DNA from: Sphingomonas liriopis
Lineage (GTDB): Bacteria > Pseudomonadota > Alphaproteobacteria > Sphingomonadales > Sphingomonadaceae
Assembly (NCBI RefSeq): GCF_024211255.1
Contig: NZ_JAMLDY010000020.1
Span: forward strand, 1-64,000
Direction of reading: 5' to 3'
Length of the DNA: 64,000 nt
This document shows positions 42,312 to 53,611 of the stretch, one piece after another. The translations under genes were made by a program, and so were the position numbers. Under the pieces are notes generated by a model. The model ran no database searches, had not been told where the DNA came from, and was given only the letters and a program-made list of their open reading frames with translations. Positions within the stretch are counted from its first letter, which is position 1. Every line of letters begins with the position of its first letter.

Positions 42312-43949
42312 TCAGGTGGCGCCGGATGGCATCCGCAGCTGCGCGCGCAGGATCTTCCCGACCGGCGATTTCGGCAGCTGGTCGCGCATCTCGAATTGCT
42401 TCGGCACCTTGTAGGCGGTCAGCCGCTCGCGACAGAAGGCGCCCAGCTCCTCGCCGGTCACAGCGGCGCGCGTTGTCGAGACGAACGCCCGGACCGCCTC
42501 GCCCGTGACCGCGTCGGGCACCCCGATCACCGCAGCCTCCAGGACGTCGGGATGGGACGTCAGGACATCCTCGATCTCGTTGGGGTAGACGTTGAAGCCC
42601 GACACCAGGATCAGGTCCTTCTTGCGATCCACGATGCGCAGATATCCGTCCTGATCCATGATGACGATGTCGCCGGTATGAAGCCAGCCGTCGACGATCG
42701 CGGTGGCGGTTTCCTCCGGGCGGTTCAGGTAGCGTTCGATGATATGGGGACCGCGGACGAGCAGTTCGCCGGGGTGACCCGGCGGAACGTCGTCGCCGTT
42801 CTCGTCGACGACCCGCGCCTGGCAACCGGGCATGAGCAGGCCCACGGTGCCGTCGCGCGCCGCCGGACCCGGCGGATTGAACGAGACGAAGCAACTCGTC
42901 TCGGTCATGCCATAACCCTCGACGATCACACCGCCACGCTCCCGCCACCGCGCGGCCGTATCGGCGCGAAGCGACGCGCCGCCCGATACAGCCAGTTTCA
43001 ACCGACGCGGTCGATCGCCGAACCACGGCTCGGCGAGCAGGCCCGCGTACAGCGTATCGACGCCGGTGATCCAGTCGACCCGGAATGCGTCGAACGCCGG
43101 TTTCAGGTTGGTGAGTGGCCGTGGATTGGGGATCAGAAGATTGTGCACCCCCGACCAGAGCATCAGCAGGAAGTTAAAATTGAACGCGAAGATGTGATAG
43201 AAGGGAAGGGCGGTGATGATCGCATCGCCCGGTTCGAGCGTCACCTCGAACGCCTGCATATAGTCCCGGGCCATGTGCAATATGGCGCATTGGTTCGCAT
43301 GCGTCAGTACGGCGCCTTTGCTGCGCCCCGTGGTGCCGCCGGTATATTGGTAGAGCGCGACGGGGTGCCGCCGACGCGGCGACAGCGGAACCCCACGCGC
43401 AAGCGCGTCGTCGAACCGGACCTCCTGATGGCCATCCTCGCCAACGGCGGCGACGGCGTGGAAGGTGTCCGCGAAACTGGCGACGATGAGCGCTCGCGCT
43501 TCCGTCGCGGCGATCTCCCTGACCGGCGCGAGAAACAGCTCGTGGCACACCAGCGCCTTCGCCCCGCTGTCCGCGAGCTGGATCGCCACCTCGCGGCTGG
43601 TGTAGAGGGGATTGACGTTGGTGACGATCAATCCCGCCTTCCAGGCGCCCAGAACGGCGATCGGATAGTGCAGCGAATTCGGCAACTGGATGGCGAGGAC
43701 GTCTCCCGGAACCAGTGCCAGATCACCGGCCAGGAAGCCCGCGAACCGATCCGACAAGGCGTCGAGGCGCGCGTGCGAGATGGTCCCCTTCGCGCCGTCC
43801 GGCAGCACCAGCGTGAACGCGGGCGCGTCGCCGAAGCGGGCCGCGCCGGCGCCGATCAGGTCGGCGAGATTGCCGTCCAGCGTGGCCGGATCGACTTCAT
43901 ACCCGCGTAAGGACGGCGGATAGCTCGCCTCCCATGGCTTGCCCGTCAT
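42312..43949 (-). CDS. Long-chain acyl-CoA ligase-like AMP-forming enzyme
   Basis: A 545-residue ANL-superfamily ligase close to FadD. The P-loop-like YQYTGGTTGRSKGAVLTH, ALPFYHIFAFNFNFLLMLWS, VEGYGMTETSCFVSFNP, GWLHTGDIVIMDQDGYLRIVDRKKDLI and the C-terminal Lys in KSPVGKILR are all intact. It activates a carboxylic acid to its CoA thioester using ATP. Within this cluster the acid may come from the cleavage oxygenase and its helpers. It follows the NTF2-like gene by 63 bp. Confidence 0.9.
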   Translation of the reverse strand: MTGKPWEASYPPSLRGYEVDPATLDGNLADLIGAGAARFGDAPAFTLVLPDGAKGTISHARLDALSDRFAGFLAGDLALVPGDVLAIQLPNSLHYPIAVLGAWKAGLIVTNVNPLYTSREVAIQLADSGAKALVCHELFLAPVREIAATEARALIVASFADTFHAVAAVGEDGHQEVRFDDALARGVPLSPRRRHPVALYQYTGGTTGRSKGAVLTHANQCAILHMARDYMQAFEVTLEPGDAIITALPFYHIFAFNFNFLLMLWSGVHNLLIPNPRPLTNLKPAFDAFRVDWITGVDTLYAGLLAEPWFGDRPRRLKLAVSGGASLRADTAARWRERGGVIVEGYGMTETSCFVSFNPPGPAARDGTVGLLMPGCQARVVDENGDDVPPGHPGELLVRGPHIIERYLNRPEETATAIVDGWLHTGDIVIMDQDGYLRIVDRKKDLILVSGFNVYPNEIEDVLTSHPDVLEAAVIGVPDAVTGEAVRAFVSTTRAAVTGEELGAFCRERLTAYKVPKQFEMRDQLPKSPVGKILRAQLRMPSGAT

Positions 43950-44012
43950 CTGTTCTGCCCCGTTGATGCGGTGATCGAAGCGTCGCCGGTGACGGCGACG
44001 ACGCGAACGCGT

Positions 44013-44465
44013 TCAGCCCTTGACCTTGAACGACGGCAGGACGTCGCCCAGGCGCCTGCCCATTTCCGCCGCCAGGGTCTGGACGCCGTTCAAGGGTCGC
44101 ATCATCACCTCGAAATCGACGATGCGACCGGCTTCGTCGAAGCGGATGAAATCGATGCCCTTGACCGTCTTGTCCGCCACGTTGGCGCCGAATTCCAGAA
44201 CGACGCTGAGGCCGTCCGGGGTCACCGCCTGCCGGTGATACGTGAAGTCCTGGAATACCTGCAGCACGGTCCTGAGCGCCAGGACGAGCGCATCCGCGCT
44301 CCTGTACGGATTGATGGCGACCGGCGAGCGGAACGTCGCATTCGGATGCACGATCGCCGGCAAGTCGCTCAGGTCGGCGCGCGCGATCATGTCGTGCCAT
44401 TTCGCCAGCGAGGCAGCGGCGTTGGGATGAAGGTTGGGAAGAGTCGACACGGCATTGTCCTCCAT
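44013..44465 (-). CDS. SnoaL/NTF2-like domain protein
   Basis: A 150-residue cone-shaped NTF2-fold protein: PNAAASLAKWHDMIARADLSDLPAIVHPNATFRSPVA, VFQDFTYHRQAVTPDG and VKGIDFIRFDEAGRIVDFEVMMRP are typical. The ATG at 44465 is used and the longer frame is discarded as uncoded. Such proteins act as isomerases, dehydratases or lactone-binding helpers in polyketide and steroid pathways. It is 17 bp after the fadH-like gene and 63 bp before the ligase gene, so it belongs to their operon. Confidence 0.85.
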   Translation of the reverse strand: MEDNAVSTLPNLHPNAAASLAKWHDMIARADLSDLPAIVHPNATFRSPVAINPYRSADALVLALRTVLQVFQDFTYHRQAVTPDGLSVVLEFGANVADKTVKGIDFIRFDEAGRIVDFEVMMRPLNGVQTLAAEMGRRLGDVLPSFKVKG

Positions 44466-44482
44466 TTTGCTATTCGGGGCGC

Positions 44483-46565
<2,083 letters not shown>

Positions 46566-46635
46566 AATAACTTTTTGGCGGGAGGTTCGTTGCCGCGTTC
46601 GAGCGTCCCTGACACGGGGTGGAGGGGCGCCGCCG

Positions 46636-47367
46636 TCAGGTCTGTCCGACCATCCGCCCGATGGCGTTCGGCGCGAGGCGCAGCAGCGCCGGAAGCATCC
46701 GCGTCTGACCCACCAGCGCCATCGGCCGCTTCTTTGCGAGCGCATCGAGCGTGGCGGCCGCCACCATGTCCGGTTTCACCTTCGAAACCTGAAGGTGCGC
46801 AGTCGCACGCGTGTCCACCGTCGGCGGCAGCACTTCGAGCACATGGGTGCCCCTGCTCGCCAGTTGTCGACGCAGTCCTTCGGCGAAGCCGTGCAGCCCC
46901 GCCTTTGCCGCGCCATAGGTCGGCGACCGCTTCGGGGACACCAGCGCGTACCCCGAGCTGACGAGGACGATCGCGTCCAGCCTGGGCCAGCGCGACAGCG
47001 TCGACGCGGTGAGCTGAACCGGCGCGACCAGGTTCAACGCGAATTCGTCCGCCAGTTCCGCGGCGGTGGGTGGCGCGATCGTGAAGTCCCGCTCGATCAG
47101 CAACCCGGCGTTGCTCACCAACACGTCGATGCGGCCGTATCGCTGCTCGACCGCATCCAGCAGCGCGGTCTGGGACGCGGTGTCGGTGACGTCCGCCTCG
47201 ACCGCCAGCAGGTCCGGATGCGTGGCGCGAAACGCCTCCAGTCCTGCGCGCGAGCGCGCGCATACCGCGACCGACGCGCCTCGTGCGGCGAACGCCTCCG
47301 CGAGCGCGAGCCCGATGCCCGACGTTCCGCCGGTAATCAGCACGACCTTGCCATCGAACCGCTTCAT
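46636..47367 (-). CDS. Short-chain dehydrogenase/reductase
   Basis: A 243-residue classical SDR with VVLITGGTSGIGLALAEAF, the NAG motif VSNAGLLIERD, and catalytic Ser and Tyr-x3-Lys in LVSSGYALVSPKRSPTYGAAKAG. The end has VLEVLPPTVDTRATAH and a hydrophobic stretch (ALLRLAPNAIGRM). It resembles DltE/AcrA-type dehydrogenases that act on hydroxy groups of hydrophobic substrates. Cofactor preference is not clear, since CARSRAGLE could favour NADP. It lies between the fadH-like gene and a cleavage oxygenase gene on the same strand. Confidence 0.85.
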   Translation of the reverse strand: MKRFDGKVVLITGGTSGIGLALAEAFAARGASVAVCARSRAGLEAFRATHPDLLAVEADVTDTASQTALLDAVEQRYGRIDVLVSNAGLLIERDFTIAPPTAAELADEFALNLVAPVQLTASTLSRWPRLDAIVLVSSGYALVSPKRSPTYGAAKAGLHGFAEGLRRQLASRGTHVLEVLPPTVDTRATAHLQVSKVKPDMVAAATLDALAKKRPMALVGQTRMLPALLRLAPNAIGRMVGQT

Positions 47368-47376
47368 GAGACCTCC

Positions 47377-47560
47377 TCAACATCTTTCGGGTGATTTCGC
47401 CTTCTTAGGCACGTCGAGCCGCATGGCCGCCGCGGCCGCGCGCGCGCTGTCGACGCCCAGCCCGCACAGCGCGAGCAGCGCCATGTCACGGAGCAGGGCG
47501 GTCGCCGCTGTTGCGTCCGGCTGGCGTCGCTTCCCGCCACCATCACCGCCAAGGCTTGAC
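47377..47560 (-). pseudogene. Possible C-terminal remnant of a TetR-type regulator
   Basis: The minus-strand frame ending at 47377 reads ATALLRDMALLALCGLGVDS then ARAAAAAMRLDVPKKAKSPE before a stop 10 bp ahead of the SDR start. The alternating Leu/Ala helix and Ala-Arg run look like the end of a TetR/AcrR dimerisation domain. No upstream winged helix or helix-turn-helix can be found in any frame of the 320-bp gap, so if real it is a decayed remnant. Chance coding is a fair alternative. Confidence 0.3.
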
Positions 47561-47689
47561 GGCGTACAGGCAATTATAACCGTTGCAGGCCCTTTCAGGG
47601 CCTCATCGATCGACGTCCACGGTCGCGATCGACTTGGCTGAGCGTACTTTCCAGCGCTGCGCAATATTGCTGGGAGGATGGCTGCAGCG

Positions 47690-49117
47690 TCACGAGCTGA
47701 CCCAATTGCCATGGAACCCGGGCGGGATGCGATGAGGAATGCGTATGCTCGCGACGGGATCGTCTTCGAAGCGTCGCGCATCGAGGATCACGAGGTCCGT
47801 CGTTTGAGCGGCCGTGTCGATGACGAGGCCGATGAGCCATCCCTGTCCTTCGCCGCAATCTGCCGCCTCAGGTACGAAGACGAACTCGCCAGGGAAGCGG
47901 CCCGCGCCGAAATCGTGCACCTGACGCGAACCTGCGATCAGGTCGTGCGCGTAGATCGCCGTGCCTCCCACATAACGATCGAGTGGGGCGGCTGGCAGCG
48001 CCATCGTCCACACGTAACGGTGCGGCTGGCCGTAGAAGCGGTCATCCTGACGCGGAAATTCCTGTGGGGTTGCGTCTATTGCTTGCCGGTCGACGGTACG
48101 CCGGACCGGGTCGATCGTCCAACGCTCCAGCCCCAGGGATCGCGCATCCGGCCCCATCGCGCCATCGTGAAACATGCTCTCGTAGACGCACAGGTCAGCC
48201 ACCACGCTACCGTCGGGCAGGTCGTACGCGTTGACGACGTGGAAGGCGTAGCATGGGTCGACGTCGCACCAGATGATATCGGCATCGCTGCCTGCGCGCG
48301 GCATCAAGCCGATGCGGGCTTCGTGTTTCGTATTCCAGCGATAGGGAATGCTGTATCCGGAAATCAGCGCCGAGACGGAAAAGGTGAGGGGAAGGTCGAG
48401 GATCAGCACGAAGCGGTCGGTGATCGCGCAATCATGGACCATCGGGCCGTGCTTGACGGCCACCGGTTCCTCTCGGACGACTCGACCATTCGCATCGATC
48501 ACGACATGTCGGATCGTCTTCGGATCGCGCGCTTCGTAGCAGACGGCATGATACTCGCCGGTCTTCGGGTCGCGGTGGGGGTGCGCAGTAAACGACCCCT
48601 TCAGCGATCCATCGAAAGGGTTATAGGTTTGCGCCTCCAGGCTTTCGCTCAGTTCGACCGGATAGCTACCCGCCTCTACCAATGCGAATGTGCGGCCACC
48701 GATGCTGACGACATTCGTGTTGACCATATCGAAATCATGTCGCGGGCCCGGTGCCGGTTCGACACCCCGCGCGGCCGCTACCTCATCGGAACGGATCCAG
48801 CGGTTGCGATACCACAGCGCGCGCCCGTTCTCGATCGCTAGGCCGTGTACCATGCCGTCGCCACTGAACCAGTGATAGGATGCGGGATCCGGATCGACCG
48901 GATTGGGACCGATGCGCAGATAACGGCCATCGAGGCCTGCCGGGATGGTGCCGGTGACCGACAGCTCGGTCAACGTAGCCTCTTCGGTCATCGGCGCATG
49001 GATCCCGGTCAGGAACGGATTGCCACCCGCCGGCTCGCGCAGACGCTTGCGATTGTATCCGGCCAGGGCTTCCACACCCTTGGCGAGGGACTGTCGGATC
49101 CAGTTTTCGATTCCCAT
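47690..49117 (-). CDS. Carotenoid/lignostilbene cleavage oxygenase (RPE65/CCO family)
   Basis: A 475-residue iron dioxygenase with a seven-bladed propeller. The four iron-binding His are in FTAHPHRD (H179), VHDCAIT (H228), AFHVVNAYD (H293) and FHGNWV (H469), matching the family. GIPAGLDGRYLRIGPNP-like text at 57-73 is the usual start of the fold. It splits a conjugated C=C bond, either in a carotenoid or in a stilbene-type lignin dimer. No signal peptide is seen. A TetR gene diverges from it across 55 bp with an inverted repeat. Confidence 0.93.
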   Translation of the reverse strand: MGIENWIRQSLAKGVEALAGYNRKRLREPAGGNPFLTGIHAPMTEEATLTELSVTGTIPAGLDGRYLRIGPNPVDPDPASYHWFSGDGMVHGLAIENGRALWYRNRWIRSDEVAAARGVEPAPGPRHDFDMVNTNVVSIGGRTFALVEAGSYPVELSESLEAQTYNPFDGSLKGSFTAHPHRDPKTGEYHAVCYEARDPKTIRHVVIDANGRVVREEPVAVKHGPMVHDCAITDRFVLILDLPLTFSVSALISGYSIPYRWNTKHEARIGLMPRAGSDADIIWCDVDPCYAFHVVNAYDLPDGSVVADLCVYESMFHDGAMGPDARSLGLERWTIDPVRRTVDRQAIDATPQEFPRQDDRFYGQPHRYVWTMALPAAPLDRYVGGTAIYAHDLIAGSRQVHDFGAGRFPGEFVFVPEAADCGEGQGWLIGLVIDTAAQTTDLVILDARRFEDDPVASIRIPHRIPPGFHGNWVSS

Positions 49118-49129
49118 GACCGCCTCCCA

Positions 49130-49173
49130 TGTTTACAGTGTTACTATGGGCAATAGTGATAACAGTGTCAACA
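49130..49173. promoter_or_regulatory. Imperfect inverted repeat, probable TetR operator
   Basis: TGTTTACAGTGTTA (49130-49143) and TAACAGTGTCAACA (49160-49173) are inverted with 12 of 14 positions matching. The site covers the divergent gap between the oxygenase and tetR starts and reaches the tetR initiation codon at 49173. Autoregulation and repression of the oxygenase gene are the obvious readings. Confidence 0.6.
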
Positions 49174-49718
49174 TGATGCGGGGTGGCTACCATCACGGTG
49201 ACTTGCGAAGAGCATTGATTACGGAGGGACTGAGGCTGCTGGCGGAGCGTGACGTTGACCTGCTGTCGTTACGCGAAGTGGCGCGCGGCGTCGGCGTCAG
49301 TGCGACGTCGGTATACCGCCATTTTCCTGACAAGGACGCGCTGATGACCGCGCTTGCCATGGAAGGCCTGGATCTGCTGGGTGCGGCACAGCGCCGCGCT
49401 GGGGAGGGCGCCGGGGGCGGCCGTGCCAGCTTTGCCGCGATCGGTCGTGCCTATGTTCGCTTCGCGTTGGCGAACCCGGCTCTGTTCCGATTGATCTTCG
49501 CTTCGCCTGCATTGGCGTCGGAAAAGGAGAAAGGCGATTACATGCCGGAAGCGGGCGCGCTTCTTCGGGACAACGCCATCATCGAAGCGACGCGAGCAGG
49601 CGGAGATCCGGATATCCATGCGAAAAGCGCCTGGGCATTGGTTCACGGGCTTGCCATGCTGATGCTCGATGGACAGATTCCACCGGACGAAGCCCTGATC
49701 GACCGGGTAATCTGCTAG
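49173..49718 (+). CDS. TetR-family transcriptional regulator
   Basis: A 181-residue regulator. The helix-turn-helix domain (YHHGDLRRALITEGLRLLAE, LSLREVARGVGVSATSVYRHF, DKDALMTALA) lies at residues 4-62, and the C-terminal helical ligand domain has AYVRFALANPALFRLIFASP, a form common among TetR_C_33 proteins. I use the ATG at 49173; an upstream ATG at 49146 would put the operator inside the gene. It diverges from the cleavage oxygenase gene and probably represses it until an aromatic or isoprenoid ligand binds. Confidence 0.9.
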   Translation: MMRGGYHHGDLRRALITEGLRLLAERDVDLLSLREVARGVGVSATSVYRHFPDKDALMTALAMEGLDLLGAAQRRAGEGAGGGRASFAAIGRAYVRFALANPALFRLIFASPALASEKEKGDYMPEAGALLRDNAIIEATRAGGDPDIHAKSAWALVHGLAMLMLDGQIPPDEALIDRVIC

Positions 49719-49902
49719 ACCTCCCAGACCGCCGTTGCCGCGCCTTGCTCGTCATTTCGCCCTGTGTGCGATGCCGCTGGAGCGGCGTGACGATTTTGCC
49801 GGGATGCAACGAGGAGGTCCGGACGCCCGCTTTCCTGGCCTGCTCGACGTAGTGACGGCGTGGCAGCCGATGAAGGCAGGCACACGGCATCGGGCGCATC
49901 GC

Positions 49903-51018
49903 CTACAGCAATATGGTACGACCGGATTCGGCGGCGCGTTCGATGGCATCGACAATATGATGGAGGACCGTTGCGTCTTCGAAGCGCGGTGTCGTGCGTG
50001 TTCCATGACGCAGGTCGTGCGCCATCGCAGCATAGACGCGGGCGACGTTTCCCGCTTCCACGTCCTCCGGCCAGCCGGTGCGATAGGATTGCGGCACATC
50101 GACAGGATGGAAGACCCTTTCCTCGCCTTGCACGCCTCGCAGCGAGAGCTGGACCATCTGCACGTGACCGGAAGGGCCGGAGATGCGGATATCGCCGTTC
50201 GTGCCGTTGATCTCCCAGAAGAGGCCATCGTCGTCGCGTGGTGCGCCCCCGCGAAAATGCAGCGACAGAGGCGCGCCGCTTGCCAGGACGCCTGACACGA
50301 GAACCTGATCCGGCGCGGTAGCGGGCAGAACCTCCTGCGTATCGAGCACCCGCGCGGTGGGACGCCTGGTCGCCAGCACGGCCGAGATCGCGTTAACGGC
50401 GCCGAGCACGCTGGTAAGCGCGGACAGCGTGTGACCGACCGGAATCGTCAACAGGGTGGCGCCGTTGGCGCGATCCAGCAGATATCCGTAGGTCTTCTTG
50501 TCCGGGATCGTCCCGCCGCCCTGCAAGGCGCCGCCCCAGGCGACGATCGTCGTGGAAACGACATCCCCGACGAACCCGTCCGCGATGAGATGTTTGAGAT
50601 ACTGGATTTCCGGCGCGAAAGGAGCCTGTGTGCCGACGACGCCGATGATACCCTTCGCTCGCGCCAGCGCAGCCATCTCCGCCGCCTCGGCCAGTCCATT
50701 GCCGAGCGGCCATTCGCAATAGACGTGTTTGCCCGCCGCGACCGCCGCTTGCACAAGCTCGAAATGCGGCGGCACTTTCACCGCGACGGTGACGATGTCT
50801 ACATCGGGGGACGCGATCAACTCGGCGGCATTGTCGAATGCCCGTGCGATCCCGGTCTCTGCAGCAGCAGCTTCGGCGCTTGCTCGGCCCGTGTTCGCGA
50901 TCCCCGTGATTTCGAAGGTGTCGGACAGTGCCTGCAACGCCGGAATATGGGATCTCGCCGCCCAGCTCCGGCCGGGTTGTACGCCGATGATGCCGACCCG
51001 AAGACGTTGTAACGACAT
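49903..51018 (-). CDS. Gfo/Idh/MocA-family oxidoreductase
   Basis: A 371-residue NAD(P)-dependent dehydrogenase. The Rossmann N terminus reads RVGIIGVQPGRSWAARSHIPAL, followed by VDIVTVAVKVPPHFELV and GKHVYCEWPLGNGLAEA, where the usual EKP is EWP. The C-terminal domain (about 130-340) is the alpha/beta sheet for substrate and dimer contacts. The Lys in VAVKVPP may replace the typical EKP Lys as catalytic residue. The sequence is like galactose 1-dehydrogenase/Gal80-type members. It diverges from a LysR gene. The sugar or cyclitol substrate is unknown. Confidence 0.88.
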   Translation of the reverse strand: MSLQRLRVGIIGVQPGRSWAARSHIPALQALSDTFEITGIANTGRASAEAAAAETGIARAFDNAAELIASPDVDIVTVAVKVPPHFELVQAAVAAGKHVYCEWPLGNGLAEAAEMAALARAKGIIGVVGTQAPFAPEIQYLKHLIADGFVGDVVSTTIVAWGGALQGGGTIPDKKTYGYLLDRANGATLLTIPVGHTLSALTSVLGAVNAISAVLATRRPTARVLDTQEVLPATAPDQVLVSGVLASGAPLSLHFRGGAPRDDDGLFWEINGTNGDIRISGPSGHVQMVQLSLRGVQGEERVFHPVDVPQSYRTGWPEDVEAGNVARVYAAMAHDLRHGTRTTPRFEDATVLHHIVDAIERAAESGRTILL

Positions 51019-51175
51019 GCCGATTTGCCTTTCCGGACTGCATTCCGCCGTGCCGTCCGTCAGACACCTGGCCGTGGACGTGACGCGGAAGCCTGTTCTC
51101 ATCGTCCAGCCTAAGCGAGTGCATTCCATGAGAAAATTCGGTATATACGCGAACGATCCTTGAGAATTCGCACAG

Positions 51176-52039
51176 ATGATCGATTGGGAAAACGTTCGCC
51201 ATTTTCTCGCCGTCGCCGAGGCCGGAACCCTCTCGGGCGCCGCGCGCAAGCTGAAGGTGGACCACGCCACGGTGAGCCGTCGGCTTGCCGCGCTGGAAGC
51301 GACGCTCGACGTTCGACTGGTCGACCGGCTGCCGCGCGCCTGCCGTTTGACGATCATCGGGGAAGCCGTACGGGATCGCGCAGCTGCGATGGAATCCGAT
51401 GCGGACGGAATCGCCCGGCTGGCCAAAGCCGCGCACGCACCTCTTGTCGGCCGCGTTGCGCTCAGCGCACCGCCTGTCCTCGTGGCGCCGCTCCTCGCCC
51501 GCCATCTTGCCCGTTTCCATCAGGAATTCCCGGACATTCGCCTTTCGATCGCCGCTCAGGGAGAGCAGGTCTCGCTGAGCCGCCGGGAGGCCGATATCGC
51601 AGTACGGCTGGTGCGGCCGGAGGAGACAGGCAGCGTGACGAGAAAGATCGGTGCGATGCCCTTCGGCGTCTACGCTCACCGCGCCTATGTCCATCTGGCG
51701 GTGCCGGAACGGTGGCAGTTCATCGCCTTCGACGAGACCTACGCCGAGATGCCGCAGCAGCGGTGGTTGCTCGGTATTGCCGCCAGCCGCCCTGTGGTCT
51801 GCGAACTGAACTACATCGGCGAACACCTGATCGCAGCCCGAGCCGGTGTCGGCGTCGCCGGCCTTCCGCTCTTTCTGGGCGAAGCAGACCCCGACCTCGT
51901 GCGCCTTGATAAGGGTGCTCCGGCCTTTTCGCGGGATATCTGGATCATCGTTCATCGCGACTTGCGCAACGCCGTGCCAGTCCGCGCCGTCATGGATTTC
52001 GCGGCTCGCGTTATCGGTGAGGAACCACTCCTGAAATAG
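51176..52039 (+). CDS. LysR-family transcriptional regulator
   Basis: A 287-residue LysR protein. The winged helix at 1-60 has NVRHFLAVAEAGTLSGAARK and VDHATVSRRLAALEATLDVRLVDR. The effector domain (about 90-285) has the periplasmic-binding-like pattern. The divergent neighbour is the Gfo/Idh/MocA gene across 157 bp, where TGCATTCC occurs twice (near 51038 and 51119), a possible half-site. LysR regulators typically activate the divergent gene when an inducer binds, so this oxidoreductase gene is its likely target. Confidence 0.9.
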   Translation: MIDWENVRHFLAVAEAGTLSGAARKLKVDHATVSRRLAALEATLDVRLVDRLPRACRLTIIGEAVRDRAAAMESDADGIARLAKAAHAPLVGRVALSAPPVLVAPLLARHLARFHQEFPDIRLSIAAQGEQVSLSRREADIAVRLVRPEETGSVTRKIGAMPFGVYAHRAYVHLAVPERWQFIAFDETYAEMPQQRWLLGIAASRPVVCELNYIGEHLIAARAGVGVAGLPLFLGEADPDLVRLDKGAPAFSRDIWIIVHRDLRNAVPVRAVMDFAARVIGEEPLLK

Positions 52040-52456
52040 AACCGCCGGCCAATTCCTCGTACCCTAGGCCGGATCGACATTCAGCGGTGTAGAGACATTC
52101 CGCCCTCTTTGGCGGGCAGGGCTATTGCATAGGAGTGATTGGCCGGCGGCTCCCCAATTCCTTCGTCACCCCGGACTTGTTCCGGGGTCCACGGTTCGGC
52201 GAACTCGTCGTTTCGAGGCTCTTTTTCGACGCTTGCGGCACGGTGGACCCCGGAACACGTCCGGGGTGACGAACTATTCCAGGCTGCCGGTTGTCACGCG
52301 GCCATATACGATAGCCCTGTCGTGGCGGGGGAGGACGTGCGTCGTTCACCCGTCTGAATGTCGATCGATCCTAGCGCCATCCCTGAGCATGGGTGCGAGA
52401 GGTAGCCAACAACACCTCTGGCCCGCCCATCCGGCCAGCCCCAACCTCGACCCGGC
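52040..52456. other. Gene-free gap with an extended family A element
   Basis: About 420 bp between the convergent LysR and acyl-CoA dehydrogenase genes. The only structured sequence is the extended family A element at 52121-52338. The translated frames here are repeat-derived. The remaining 118 bp before the dehydrogenase stop carry nothing I recognise. Confidence 0.75.
52121..52338. repeat. Extended family A element (about 218 bp), core orientation 2
   Basis: The core arms are 52167-52194 and 52245-52272. Flanks (GGGCTATTGCATAGGAGTG, GGCGGCTCCCCAATTCCTTC, CAGGCTGCCGGTTGTCACG) match 29338-29553 in the same orientation. The loop is the reverse complement of the loop in that copy: here TTCGGCGAACTCGTCG comes first and TTGCGGCACGGTGG last. 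Two sister copies thus differ by inversion of their central 60-100 bp. Confidence 0.88.
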
Positions 52457-53611
52457 CTACAGCTTCCGCCCGATCACCTCCTTCATGATCTCGTTCGTCC
52501 CGCCGTAGATCCGGCTCACCCGCGCCGAGCGCCACGCCCGCGCGATCGGATATTCGTTCATATACCCCGCGCCGCCGTGCAGCTGGAGGCAGGCGTCCAT
52601 CACCTCCCATTGCAGGTCGGTGTGCCACAATTTCGCCGCCGCGCCCTCTTCGTTGGTCAGGGCGCCCGCCAGATGCCGCTTGATCGCCCAGTCGAGGTGC
52701 GCCCAGCCGACCTGCAGTTTCGCCTTCAGCCCCGCCAGCACGAAGCGCGTGTTCTGGAAATCGAACACCACGCCGGCGAACGCCTTGCGATCCTTGGTGA
52801 AGGCGACCGTCTCGTCGAACGCCTTCTGCGCTGAGCCTTGCGCGCCCACCGCGATCGACAATCGCTCCTGCGGCAGCTGGCTCATGAGGTAGACGAAGCC
52901 CTTGCCCTCCTCGCCCAGGCAGCTGGTGATCGGCACGCGCACGTCGTCGAAGAACAGCTCCGACGTGTCCGCCGCATCCTGCCCGATCTTGTCGAGCTTG
53001 CGCCCGCGGCGGAAACCGTCGCGGTCGGCCTTGACGAGGATGATCGACATACCCTTGTAGGCGGGCTTCGCGGCGGGATCGGTCTTGGCGACGACCAGCA
53101 CCAGATCGGCGTTCTGGCCGTTGGTGATGTACGTCTTGCTGCCGTTCAGCACATAATGGTTGCCGTCGCGCCTGGCGGTGGTGCGGATCGCCTGCAGGTC
53201 GCTGCCGGTGCCCGGCTCGGTCATCGCGATCGCGCTGATCGTCTCGCCCGACACCATGCGCGGCAGCCAGTGGCGCTTCTGCTCCTCCGACCCGTAATGC
53301 TCCAGATAGCCGACGACGATGTCCGATTGCAGCGTGAACCCCGCGGGCACGCCGTTGTAGCTCAGCTCCTCGTTGACGATCGCGTTATAGCCGAAGTCGA
53401 GGCCGAGCCCGCCATATTCCTCCGGCACCGTCGGGCACAGCAGCCCGACCGCGCCCGCCGCGCGCCAGAAGGCGGGCGGCACCAGCCGGTTCGCCTCCCA
53501 TTCGGCGACGTTGGGCACGCCCTCCTTGCGCAGGAACTGGCGCACCGTCTGGCGGAACGCCTCGTGATCCGGGTCATAGGCGAACCGTCCCGCGACATCG
53601 TCGAGCGTCAT
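52457..53611 (-). CDS. Acyl-CoA dehydrogenase
   Basis: A 384-residue FAD enzyme. AIAMTEPGTGSDLQAIRTTA and YVLNGSKTYITNGQNADLV bind FAD and substrate, and the C-terminal RIYGGTNEIMKEVIGRKL carries the FAD/active-site region. The catalytic base is probably in LHGGAGYMNEYPIARAWRSAR. The ATG at 53611 is used since the upstream extension is not conserved. It introduces a trans-2 double bond into acyl-CoA. It diverges from the FAH-family gene across 167 bp. Isovaleryl-CoA or a fatty acyl-CoA is possible given the nearby 2-oxoacid dehydrogenase. Confidence 0.92.
   Translation of the reverse strand: MTLDDVAGRFAYDPDHEAFRQTVRQFLRKEGVPNVAEWEANRLVPPAFWRAAGAVGLLCPTVPEEYGGLGLDFGYNAIVNEELSYNGVPAGFTLQSDIVVGYLEHYGSEEQKRHWLPRMVSGETISAIAMTEPGTGSDLQAIRTTARRDGNHYVLNGSKTYITNGQNADLVLVVAKTDPAAKPAYKGMSIILVKADRDGFRRGRKLDKIGQDAADTSELFFDDVRVPITSCLGEEGKGFVYLMSQLPQERLSIAVGAQGSAQKAFDETVAFTKDRKAFAGVVFDFQNTRFVLAGLKAKLQVGWAHLDWAIKRHLAGALTNEEGAAAKLWHTDLQWEVMDACLQLHGGAGYMNEYPIARAWRSARVSRIYGGTNEIMKEVIGRKL

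Noticed and set aside
49735..49902. A remnant of an SDR gene (minus strand, text like VRTSSLHPGKIVTPL)
   Set aside because: Only about 15 residues resemble the end of SDR proteins, with no supporting sequence on either side, so chance is as likely.
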